Assembly: GCA_002966495.1 (NCBI GenBank)
Contig: CP016490.1
Span: forward strand, 2,046,001-2,110,000
Direction: 5' to 3'
DNA length: 64,000 nt
From: Halomonas sp. GFAJ-1
GTDB lineage: Bacteria > Pseudomonadota > Gammaproteobacteria > Pseudomonadales > Halomonadaceae
The notes beneath the pieces are model-generated. The model saw only the letters and a program-made list of their open reading frames with translations, made no database searches and was not told where the DNA came from. Positions 28,001 to 35,934 of the stretch are shown piece after piece (the first letter of the stretch is position 1; each line of letters opens with the position of its first letter). A program made the translations under genes and the position numbers.

Positions 28001-28605
28001 GACGGTTTCCCCTGACTTGCCAGTTGAGATCGCAAGGTCACGTTAGCGTCCCATTCACCTTTCAGGCGGCTGCTTTTTTCCAGCGCGGTTTCAAGAAGCG
28101 GACTAATACGTGCTTTTTCATCAGGGTACTGATCAAGCACCTTTTTGTAATACTCAGCCTCGCTCACTGCAATTTGCATGCGAGTGCTCAGATGCTGTCG
28201 GTCTTTTTCTAAAAACACCAACAGGTTGTCATTGCTCGAGCGATGCGTTCCGGGAGATTGTGGGGCATTGTCGGTAGTTTGCTGTGTACACTCGGCCTCG
28301 ACTACCTCGAGGTGTAAGCGAAAAATCGCGCGGTTTTCGCCCATCACCCCTACACGAGTCGCTAATCCCAAGCGTTCCAAAGTGTGTAAGCGGTCACGAA
28401 CATAGTAGCGAAGTTGGGTTTTGTCCGTATCTGCAAAATCCGGCAAAGCGCTAAGGTCATTGCGTGCTTCGGGAATCGTAAACTCAATACCTGCATGGGC
28501 ATAACGCAACAACAGGTTGTCTAATGCTTCGGCAATCATGCGGCCTAACGGGTTATCTTGACGTGGTTTACGAGGTGGTAGTGACGAGGAGGTTAACTGG
28601 CTCAT
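27997..28605 (-). CDS. Unknown 202-residue protein, probable winged helix plus coiled coil
   Basis: I do not recognise this protein. Residues 15-115 look like a winged-helix domain (an RYYVRDRLHTLERLGLATRV segment typical of a recognition helix and wing), followed by a polar linker and a C-terminal coiled-coil-like helix (about 145-195, YYKKVLDQYPDEKARI). A strong AGGAGGTGAG ribosome site precedes the ATG. It is the first gene of the leftward trio with the helicase and integrase and could be their DNA-binding partner or regulator. Confidence 0.75.
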   Translation of the reverse strand: MSQLTSSSLPPRKPRQDNPLGRMIAEALDNLLLRYAHAGIEFTIPEARNDLSALPDFADTDKTQLRYYVRDRLHTLERLGLATRVGVMGENRAIFRLHLEVVEAECTQQTTDNAPQSPGTHRSSNDNLLVFLEKDRQHLSTRMQIAVSEAEYYKKVLDQYPDEKARISPLLETALEKSSRLKGEWDANVTLRSQLASQGKPS

Positions 28606-28815
28606 GCGCTCACCTCCTGCTTGTTAAACCAATCTCCCAAAGGTGAACAATGGGTAATGGCGTTCAGGCAAGAGAAATACGTGAAGTAGCTCAGCAAGTA
28701 AGCGCGTGGATAACTGAAAATGGTGGGGGATAAATTAACGGCGGGTAGGGCAGTGTTAACAACTATCTGCCGATCGTATAGAGGTGTGGATATACATGTT
28801 GCCATGGATAGAGCT

Positions 28816-29010
28816 CCTTTTGCTTAGGGGCCGCTCCACTGTCGCCAAACAGTATGGAGGCGGCCGTACGCAGGTTGGCGAACCGGTGCAAAAGGAAACC
28901 GGCAGACCCGAGAGTCTCCCACGCACGACCGCCATATTCATGGCTAGCACAAATGAGCGCCTTCCATGATAGGGGCGCTTGCGCGCCTTTTGCTTGTCAG
29001 GTCGCCAAAC
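28816..29010. repeat. Three copies of a bipartite motif CCTTTTGC...TCGCCAA
   Basis: Copy A: CCTTTTGCTT (28816-28825) with GTCGCCAAAC (28841-28850). Copy B, inverted, 28873-28895: read on the minus strand, CCTTTTGC, a 6-base spacer, TCGCCAACC. Copy C: CCTTTTGCTT (28986-28995) with GTCGCCAAAC (29001-29010). The two halves are the same in all three, the spacing varies (about 6, 8 and 18 bases) and one copy is reversed. Such arrangements are typical of recombinase accessory sites or operators. Confidence 0.75.
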
Positions 29011-29013
29011 CTG

Positions 29014-29033
29014 GTTGAGAATTTGTTCTCAAC
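29014..29033. repeat. Perfect 20-bp palindromic site
   Basis: GTTGAGAA and TTCTCAAC are exact reverse complements separated by TTTG. It lies 3 bp after copy C of the bipartite motif. Two inverted 8-bp arms around a short spacer fit a dimeric repressor operator or the core of a tyrosine-recombinase site. Confidence 0.7.
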
Positions 29034-29182
29034 TGCTGTAAAAATATCAGGGCGTTATTAACTTGTAAAGTCTTCGTGTTGTTTCCTTGATCAACCTATT
29101 TTTTAACGTCTAGGTGTCAGGCCTCTCACTTAAATGGTCTGCCCTTATAAATGGTCTGCAAGAGCAGGTGATTGATAGCGCT

Positions 29183-31513
29183 CTAGTTTTTCGGTTTTGG
29201 TGCCAGTATGTCACTGTGTATGAGCCCAAGTGTATGCGCGTAGTTCTCTAACAACGTGCCGGGTTCGCGGTGACCTATCCACTTAGTGACCTGCAAAAGC
29301 AAAGTGCCTCTTGCCAGGGTGTCACGTCCTTCTGCGCCGCAAAAATGCTCAAGAATCTTTTGTAAGGGTTCCGGTTGGAACATCCAGTGGTGCCTATGTT
29401 GTAGGGTGTTTCGAAAATGCGGGTGTTGAGCCGCATGCAACCTTAGTAACGTCCAGGAGACAGCCGCGTGGCGCAGACCATGAAAATCAATATCCTCACC
29501 CAGCATATAGCGCATCCATTCGATGACGGGTTGAATTAATGACTTGCGTGTATAGGTTTCCGGTGAGTGTCGAGGGCCGAACAGCGCGGCTTCCGTTAAC
29601 GACCACTGCGAGCATTCTGACAGGCGAGTATTGACCCACCTATGCATGCATTGGATAACGGAAGGTGGTGCCATAATATGCAGAGCCACTCGCCGCCTAG
29701 CCGCGGCTGTTTTTCCGCCTAGGATCTCGACCCAACAGTTGCGGTGACTTTGCTCATTAGCATCACTAAATATGATGGAATTCAGTGTTAGCGATTCAAC
29801 TTCAGAGGCGCGCAGCCCACCATAAAATCCAAGCGCAATCACCAATCCCATCATTTGGCGTGGGTCGCCGTCGGGTACGTTGTTTGTCAGCGTATTCCAT
29901 AGCAGCTGCATATGGTCCGGTGACAAAATGCGTGTGCGTAAGACGCTGGGTGCCAGTGTACCTCCTTGCTTCTTGGGCAGTGATACGTCTTCTAACATGC
30001 CGTGCTGTTGGCAGAACCGTATAAATTGTCGAAAACTGATTTTGAAACTTTCTAGCGTGCGGGCGGACCACTGGGCGCCGGATTGGGCCTCCATTTGCAG
30101 CTCGAGTACAACATCATCATCCCAATCGCTAAGATCGAGCACTGCTTCATGCAGTAGCATGGTGATAGGAGTTAGTCGTGAAAGCTGGGTGCGTGCTGTA
30201 CTGAGTGTATTCCCTTCAGTACGCAGCTGATAATAGAGGAATTGCAGTATCCAGTCTGGATAGTGCCCGCGATGACCAATAAGCCTTTTTAGCCGTTTTT
30301 CATAGCGTTCTAACAGCGTCTGCATATCCACTGTATGTTTCTTGGCCACTACTTTTTTTTTATTGAGTCGAGCAGCTTCGGCTAAAAACTGTCTCAGCAG
30401 GTTTTTAGCGCGGCGCTGCCAGTCGATTGGTAAATGTTGAGTAGAGAAACTATAAACGCCCGCTGGGCGTGTTGTAGAGCCTGCTTCAGGAATAGGTGCT
30501 GGTGTTTGATTATGGTTGGATACTCGGTCAGGTAACCGCCCCATGCTGGCACCTGGGGCATACTGATGGGCGTCATCGTTTTGGGCAAGCAGCGGCACTG
30601 GTGTGCACGTTGGCAACGGATATTGTCGTAGCAGTGTAGACCATAGAGGAGGAGTGCCGCGCACAACGTCAACGTAGCGGCTAGCGGATACGACTGATGA
30701 CCAGTGACGCAAGGCATACCACTCATGGCTGTCGGGGTGTGAGCGCAGTTCAGTTAGGCACTGTTTTACTGTTGTTTTTAGCCTCTGTCGTAGCTGTTTT
30801 CGTCGCTCTTTATAATTTAAGCTTTCAGCATCTTCGCTGATATCAAATAACCACGTTGTTGTGTTTTTACGTTTCAGACGCGTGGTTAGTGCTCGGATGG
30901 GTATCCATACATCATCATGCAGGGTGATCCGATAATGCCCGTCGTCAGGCCACTGGGCATGAGGAGATGATGGGATGGCGAGCTCGCGTCCGTTGATATG
31001 TTGCTGCGAAAGCATAGCTAGTGTGCCTAGCATGACTGTCTCACTCATTCCTGTCCTTGTCATTAATCGAATGGCCAGCAGCATTAGCCAAGCGTCGATA
31101 TCCTGACGTTTCCGGCACCAGGGCAGCAGGTGTACCTCTAAGGCAATCATCTGCTCGGACATTGAAAAAGATCGCGGTGTGGTGGGAAGGGCAGAGGGCC
31201 GATGGACAGCGATGGGCTCCGGCATTAATACGGACTGCATGCCGGGCACTAAGTTGAGAGCCGTCAGCACGCGGTTAACGCGGTCTCGAGCTTGTCTTCT
31301 TGAAATGGAGCGCTCGGTAGCCTGACGCCATTCAAAAAAACGCTCGATTAGCGCTAAAACATCCGGCTGCTCGAGTTTTAGTGTTTGGATAGGCGTGTCA
31401 CCCAGTGCATTGCTGAGTATGTGTGTTGTATCGCTGAGTTGCGATGCTTGGGTGAGTGGGTGGTTTGCTTCTTTCCACTCGCTGATTAGTCGCTCTGCAT
31501 TTAGTAATTCCAT
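29183..31513 (-). CDS. Large tyrosine recombinase (776 residues)
   Basis: The C-terminal ~250 residues are a tyrosine recombinase with a full catalytic set: Arg568 in YGGLRASEV, Lys601 in LGGKTAAAR, His678 and Arg681 in FHGLRHAAVS, His748 in WIGHREPG and Tyr758 in LLENYAHT. A SAM-like core-binding domain precedes it (about 445-530). The first ~440 residues are not recognised. I start at ATG 31513, which overlaps the stop of the upstream gene (ATGGAATTACTAA); longer frames would run far into that gene. Phage integrases are usually 300-450 residues, so this is a giant form, as found in some multi-recombinase transposons. Confidence 0.85.
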   Translation of the reverse strand: MELLNAERLISEWKEANHPLTQASQLSDTTHILSNALGDTPIQTLKLEQPDVLALIERFFEWRQATERSISRRQARDRVNRVLTALNLVPGMQSVLMPEPIAVHRPSALPTTPRSFSMSEQMIALEVHLLPWCRKRQDIDAWLMLLAIRLMTRTGMSETVMLGTLAMLSQQHINGRELAIPSSPHAQWPDDGHYRITLHDDVWIPIRALTTRLKRKNTTTWLFDISEDAESLNYKERRKQLRQRLKTTVKQCLTELRSHPDSHEWYALRHWSSVVSASRYVDVVRGTPPLWSTLLRQYPLPTCTPVPLLAQNDDAHQYAPGASMGRLPDRVSNHNQTPAPIPEAGSTTRPAGVYSFSTQHLPIDWQRRAKNLLRQFLAEAARLNKKKVVAKKHTVDMQTLLERYEKRLKRLIGHRGHYPDWILQFLYYQLRTEGNTLSTARTQLSRLTPITMLLHEAVLDLSDWDDDVVLELQMEAQSGAQWSARTLESFKISFRQFIRFCQQHGMLEDVSLPKKQGGTLAPSVLRTRILSPDHMQLLWNTLTNNVPDGDPRQMMGLVIALGFYGGLRASEVESLTLNSIIFSDANEQSHRNCWVEILGGKTAAARRRVALHIMAPPSVIQCMHRWVNTRLSECSQWSLTEAALFGPRHSPETYTRKSLIQPVIEWMRYMLGEDIDFHGLRHAAVSWTLLRLHAAQHPHFRNTLQHRHHWMFQPEPLQKILEHFCGAEGRDTLARGTLLLQVTKWIGHREPGTLLENYAHTLGLIHSDILAPKPKN

Positions 31514-33855
31514 GGCATACGGCTCCAATTCAGCGGTTGATATCCGCACGCGTTTAACCACTTTTTTAAAACATGACACAGTTGAGGGTGCCCTTGTACT
31601 CCCGACGGGGTTTCTGAACGAGGCGATGACAACATCCTTCCGTGGCGTGCGTGCCCAAGCAACGCGTCGACTTGGGCGTCCGGCACCGACTTGCGCAACC
31701 AACTAGCAAGCGAGTGACGAGCAACATTATTTTGGCTATCTGATATCAATGATAGGTTGAGAGTCGATATGTCTGACCAGTGCATGCCACGTAGTATTAA
31801 GTGTTGATCGCGCCGAGGTTTAAATAGCCAGGTGGGTGTGTCCAAGTTACCGGTGCGTTGATCATCAATAACGACCTCTGTAGAGCTCGCGACATGCATG
31901 ACTAAAGAGTGCCAGCGGTGTAGTGATTTAAGGCTGTCGCGCACTGTAGGAAGAACAGGAATAACGCGCGACTCTAACCCGCGCGCTGAATTTTTGTCAT
32001 GTACCCACTGCTGCTTTTGACCAATACGGTTCTCGCTGCTTGGGCCAATCGGGCGGGCACCCGTTGATAGCTGCCAGCCAAGTAGTTCATGTGCTGAAAC
32101 CAGCTGTGAGAGGCATAACAGAGCATCAGTAGGAAACGGTTTATAAGGTTGCCATGTCTCGAGCTCTGCCTGTGAACTGCGCATGCGTTGACGAATATCA
32201 TTAAATATCGACAGAAAAAACACGGGTGGCTGCGCAATGGCCGACCCAAAAGTCGCTGATGTGTGATGAGCGTTAACAGGTATTGCGGCAGGCAAAGTGG
32301 TTTTCGGAATACCTAGGTGTTGCAGCGTTTTATCCAACACGTGCTGAAGCTCGTTTCTGGATAGTTGTCTGTAAGCGGCTGGCGCGGAGAGGCCCAGGCC
32401 AAACTGACCAGCAAGTGCGCTTGCAGCCACATCATCAATGGCATGTGGCCGACGATAAAGCCAACTGCTTGCGCTTAAACGATTGGCGGTGGGAATCATG
32501 CCAGGTTCGTTACGAAAATAGCGTTTGAGATGTCGGTTGAGCTGGCCGCGGGCACCACGAAATGGGCGTTCTGAGAGTGGAAAGCGATTAAAAAACTCTG
32601 TCAGTGATGGAGGTAGCGCGAGCTGTACCCACTGATTTGCTGGGTTACCATTGCTTGAAGAGGGGCCGTCGAGTAAACGATAACACAGCAGGCTTTCAGC
32701 GGTGCACCAATGGGGGCGTTCGTCTTTTGGGTCGGCAGTGGCCGCGTTAATATACTCGCTAATGATGAGTCGCATTAATCGCTGTGGTGGCAAACCAAAT
32801 GCGAGAAGCAAAGTCGCAAAAAACTTTAAGTTTAATTCGAGTGGCTGCGCGAGTACTTTACGCACCGTCTCGTCTGTTAGTCGTGCGAGATCGGTAATCG
32901 CAGGCAATGATGACACTGGCGCGCCCTGCGTCCGTCGACGTACGAGCTGAACATCATCGGTTCGGGTAAGCGTAGAAGAAAATTTGCGCTGTACTTGAGT
33001 GCTTTCGCTTGATTCTTCTCTATCGCTAGGGGCTTGCTTTTGGCCTTTAATAGGAATGTCATGCATGCCAAAAACTGTATTCTCGGACTGGCTACTACTA
33101 TCATACTGTCTGTCGCGCTCTTTTCGTATAGTTAGACGGTTTGGCTGAGGTGTCTTTGATAATAAAGCTAGGCGTTTATTATGCCAAGGATCGCTTTTAA
33201 GCGTGCCGCCTGCACTTTTTTGACGATTTGAGCTGCTATATTCTCGTTGTTTTTCACCGGGCGTGAGAATTTTATTAGCCAACATGCTTAAAGTGTCTAT
33301 TTTGTCTTTTAAACGTTTTTTTTGTGTATGCAGTGCGTCACTTCTGATGGTTGCTAAAATGTCAGAGCCTAAAGATTGTTGTGTTTCTAAAACCGTTATA
33401 CCTGATTTTATAACAGCGCAGATAACGTCACGCGCTGCCAAGACATGGTTATAAAATGTCGATTTTGATATGCTTTTATTTTCATCAACGCTACTGAAAA
33501 GGTGACTAAAGTACTGCCTGGACTTTTTTGCTAATGCATTTGAGCTTTGAGAGAGATAAGAGGGATGAGTTAGTGCATAATAGACAGGATAGTTAGTTCC
33601 AATGTGCTCGGGCTTGGTTTTATTAATCAGTTCACTAGCCTGTAATTTTACAAGCAGCGTGTTAGTATCAATTTTTTGAACGTCACTACTATAAAGTGCA
33701 GCTGCTTTTTGAAACGTCAGCAGAGAGACGGGTGTCTGTGAATAGCTAACAACATCAAAAATACATGTTTTTTCATCATCAGACAGAGGGAGGCAGCCTA
33801 TGGCGGACTCCCATTGTTGTTTGATTTCATGAGGATAAAGGCGTTCATTGGACAT
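31501..33855 (-). CDS. Large recombinase-like protein lacking the catalytic tyrosine (784 residues)
   Basis: The C-terminus keeps parts of the tyrosine-recombinase fold: Arg601 in LSTGARP, Lys621 in HDKNSARG, Arg713-His714 in NVARHSLASWL and His735 in LLGHARHG. The first His of the HxxR box is Asn, and the 36 residues after His735 contain no Tyr, where the nucleophile is expected about ten residues on. The remaining ~590 residues are unrecognised, with a basic, low-complexity stretch at about 200-300. It probably works as a non-catalytic partner of the recombinase encoded by the next gene, with which it overlaps. The coding sequence is AT-rich in its first third. Confidence 0.75.
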   Translation of the reverse strand: MSNERLYPHEIKQQWESAIGCLPLSDDEKTCIFDVVSYSQTPVSLLTFQKAAALYSSDVQKIDTNTLLVKLQASELINKTKPEHIGTNYPVYYALTHPSYLSQSSNALAKKSRQYFSHLFSSVDENKSISKSTFYNHVLAARDVICAVIKSGITVLETQQSLGSDILATIRSDALHTQKKRLKDKIDTLSMLANKILTPGEKQREYSSSNRQKSAGGTLKSDPWHNKRLALLSKTPQPNRLTIRKERDRQYDSSSQSENTVFGMHDIPIKGQKQAPSDREESSESTQVQRKFSSTLTRTDDVQLVRRRTQGAPVSSLPAITDLARLTDETVRKVLAQPLELNLKFFATLLLAFGLPPQRLMRLIISEYINAATADPKDERPHWCTAESLLCYRLLDGPSSSNGNPANQWVQLALPPSLTEFFNRFPLSERPFRGARGQLNRHLKRYFRNEPGMIPTANRLSASSWLYRRPHAIDDVAASALAGQFGLGLSAPAAYRQLSRNELQHVLDKTLQHLGIPKTTLPAAIPVNAHHTSATFGSAIAQPPVFFLSIFNDIRQRMRSSQAELETWQPYKPFPTDALLCLSQLVSAHELLGWQLSTGARPIGPSSENRIGQKQQWVHDKNSARGLESRVIPVLPTVRDSLKSLHRWHSLVMHVASSTEVVIDDQRTGNLDTPTWLFKPRRDQHLILRGMHWSDISTLNLSLISDSQNNVARHSLASWLRKSVPDAQVDALLGHARHGRMLSSPRSETPSGVQGHPQLCHVLKKWLNACGYQPLNWSRMPWNY

Positions 33856-33857
33856 TT

Positions 33858-34622
33858 TTATAACTCAACATTTAATGAGAACTGTTTTTCTGCTTTTTCA
33901 GCAGCATTATTAATAATGGCTAACGATTTTTCAAAATTAGATGGCTTTTTTTGATGGTCAAAATTAGTGCTTGTTTTTTTAATTTCCGTACTGTTATCTG
34001 TTGGCGTTCTTTCAAGCTTGCCTTTGGGTTCTGTGTTTTTTTTATTTTCTGGTTTCTTCCTGGTTTTAATGTCAGGCATATGGGCAAGTGAGCTCTCGCT
34101 AAGGTTAGCTGCGTTGAGCAATGTTTTATAGTGGCGCAGCGAAAGTTTCGCGCTATTGAATAGAGTGTTTTCTATGCACGTTTTAAGTGCTGGGTTTTGT
34201 GAGATTTCGTTGGCCGCCTTTTTCCATAGTAGCGAACCGGCCGAATCTTTCTTTTTATAATGAAGTTGCTGAATCGTTCCGAGAAGAAAGCTCAACAGCA
34301 TGCTATGGTCACTTTTTATAGATGCTTCCTCTACGATGTAAACAACTAAGTTTTCCATCAGTGAAAAGCTATTTTTAAGTGATGATTTCATCGAATTGAG
34401 CTGTGCAGTTATTGAGGGTCGGTTTAATAGCTGCTCACCCCCTCCTTCCGGTAGCAAAAGGACAGGAGGATGCGTTAGCACGACATTTTGCGCTCGGTCT
34501 GAAGCGCCACTCTTATAACTGCTGTTGTCTGTAAAGCCAAGAAGCTCTTGGGCTGATCGTACATCTATGCGTGCTTTAATAGTGTATGGATGACCAGTAA
34601 GTGGCTGAAAATTAATGTTCAT
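33858..34622 (-). CDS. Unknown protein at the head of the large-recombinase operon
   Basis: I do not recognise this ~254-residue protein. It is mixed helical, and its C-terminal third (about 190-245) is highly charged and Lys-rich (KTRKKPENKKNTEPKGKLER). The start is uncertain: ATG 34622 has AAGAG upstream, but the frame stays open to a TTG at 34736, and the extra N-terminus would contain a Cys-x2-Cys pair (VCADCRLEF). It ends 2 bp before the 784-residue gene, so the three genes form one leftward unit. In some multi-recombinase transposons a third small gene encodes an accessory DNA-binding protein; that role is a guess here. Confidence 0.6.
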   Translation of the reverse strand: MNINFQPLTGHPYTIKARIDVRSAQELLGFTDNSSYKSGASDRAQNVVLTHPPVLLLPEGGGEQLLNRPSITAQLNSMKSSLKNSFSLMENLVVYIVEEASIKSDHSMLLSFLLGTIQQLHYKKKDSAGSLLWKKAANEISQNPALKTCIENTLFNSAKLSLRHYKTLLNAANLSESSLAHMPDIKTRKKPENKKNTEPKGKLERTPTDNSTEIKKTSTNFDHQKKPSNFEKSLAIINNAAEKAEKQFSLNVEL

Positions 34623-35468
34623 GTGCAACGCTCTTTTATGTGTGTACATAGTGATAAGGGGCAATTTTTCGCTTCGTGCCCCAGCCGCGTTGGAGCGTTT
34701 TAAAAATTCAAGGCGGCAATCAGCACACACCCTCAAATAGCAGGCATGCGTAATGTCACCCCTCGAGCGCTAAACACCCGAAAAAATGACGTTTTAAACA
34801 GAAGGTAAGCGCGGCAGAGAACTGCCTAGCCTAGTAGATTGATAGCGCCAAAAGATTACGGCGATAAAGAACAAGCCAGCCAGCACCTAGCGCTATTCGT
34901 CATGGCCATTGGTCTAAGCCATAGCAATAGCAATAGCAATAGCCTACACAGCCCAAGCTATGAAGAGTGAGGCAGCCATGATTAGCCGGTGTGGAAGCTT
35001 CATTCGAAATAGCAAAGTGCAAGAAGGCAGCATTTTCCAAATGGATATCTTTGGAAGCCATCCTATAGGCACATTTGTATTGGGGGACTCCTAACAACCG
35101 ATTTTGAACATCGAGAGGGAGCCGTAATAAAAGTGAAGATAGGTGATCATCCTCACCATGCGACAGCGGATAAATTAAATGCAATTGTACTTAATCAATG
35201 CATTATTTACCGGCACTGTGCGATAAGTACCTACTATCAGTAGATAGTCTTGGTTGGAAATTTACCATCGCTATTTCTGTATTGTCAATCACTTTTTCGC
35301 GGATCATGATTTTCGCGAGTGGCCTTGCGTGGTGCATGGCGGGTTTGCTTTAAAAGAAGCTTGTATAGGGTTTGTCTACGTAGAGCCTGCTATGCGAATA
35401 CCTTACAATGGCGCGTGCATTTTAATAGCACAGGTTAATTAATATTCACCCGTACAGTGTAGGGCAAG
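34623..35468. other. Long non-coding region between the recombinase island and the capsule operon
   Basis: No supported gene. A short minus-strand open frame (34900-35184) has a composition that could be chance. The right part must contain the promoter of the capsule operon, whose ops element lies at 35492. The sequence from 35220 to 35460 is AT-rich and without coding signal. The right boundary of the recombinase island probably falls inside this region. Confidence 0.5.
34921..34944. repeat. Hexanucleotide tandem repeat ATAGCA
   Basis: ATAGCA occurs three times in a row, then ATAGCC. It lies in the non-coding region upstream of the capsule operon. Confidence 0.8.
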
Positions 35469-35469
35469 G

Positions 35470-35503
35470 GAACACGCCCGTTTAATCCCTGGGCGGTAGC
35501 GTG
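35470..35503 (+). promoter_or_regulatory. JUMPstart/ops element of the capsule operon
   Basis: GGCGGTAGCGTG at 35492-35503 is an exact match to the ops element that pauses RNA polymerase and recruits the antiterminator RfaH. It sits 20 bp before the first gene of a long polysaccharide operon, the standard place. It implies RfaH-dependent readthrough of the ~20 kb unit that follows. The rfaH gene itself is not in the window. Confidence 0.9.
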
Positions 35504-35523
35504 CCTTTTTAATGGAAATCCTT

Positions 35524-35934
35524 ATGTTACTAGATACTCCTATTTCCCTATCGCGGCCAGCGCGCATGCTGCTGGCGGCGCTAAGCGTTGCCGTGGTAAG
35601 CGGCTGTGCCACTAATTACCCCTCTGGCACCTCACAGCAACCCGCACAGTACGTACTCACTAACGACACCGCTAAGCCGCTGGAAGATGAAGCGCTAAAC
35701 CGTTTCTTGTCTCAGGCGCCTGCCAGCGGGATACATAGCATGGCACGCAGCCCCTGGGGTGATAACGTCGAAATCATCGCCGACTCAACCTACCTAGCCG
35801 CCAGTGGCCGCCAATGCCGCCAGCTGCGCGTGGTGGCGGCGGGTGGCAATGCCCAAGCCGCGCTAGTGTGTGAAACGCCAAATGGCTGGGTGAGCCAGCG
35901 ACTTGTGACCCAGGCCGTAGAAGGGCGCTACTAA
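35524..35934 (+). CDS. Small lipoprotein at the head of the capsule operon
   Basis: A 136-residue secreted protein with a lipoprotein signal peptide: Arg near the start, a hydrophobic core (MLLAALSVAVV) and the lipobox VSGC at about residue 27. Residue +2 after the Cys is Ala, which favours the outer membrane. The mature part has a GIHSMARSPWGDNVEI segment and no domain I know. I prefer ATG 35524 over ATG 35512 because GGA lies at the right distance. Its stop overlaps the kpsD start (TAATG), so it may help assemble or stabilise the KpsD exporter. Confidence 0.75.
   Translation: MLLDTPISLSRPARMLLAALSVAVVSGCATNYPSGTSQQPAQYVLTNDTAKPLEDEALNRFLSQAPASGIHSMARSPWGDNVEIIADSTYLAASGRQCRQLRVVAAGGNAQAALVCETPNGWVSQRLVTQAVEGRY

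Larger units (their letters stand above)
28606..29182. other. Non-coding control or recombination region between the two recombinase gene sets
   Basis: No gene is supported. The left part (28606-28800) must hold the promoter for the helicase-integrase trio. The right part contains the repeated bipartite motif and the palindrome listed separately. The concentration of structure between two recombinase gene sets suggests a recombination site or a shared operator region. Confidence 0.6.

Noticed and set aside
31514..31702. N-terminal extension of the 776-residue recombinase
   Set aside because: It would lie entirely inside the 784-residue gene in another frame; ATG 31513 overlapping that gene's stop is the natural coupled start.
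34900..35184. A 94-codon minus-strand gene
   Set aside because: Part of it is just the translated ATAGCA repeat, there is no ribosome site, and no family pattern is seen.
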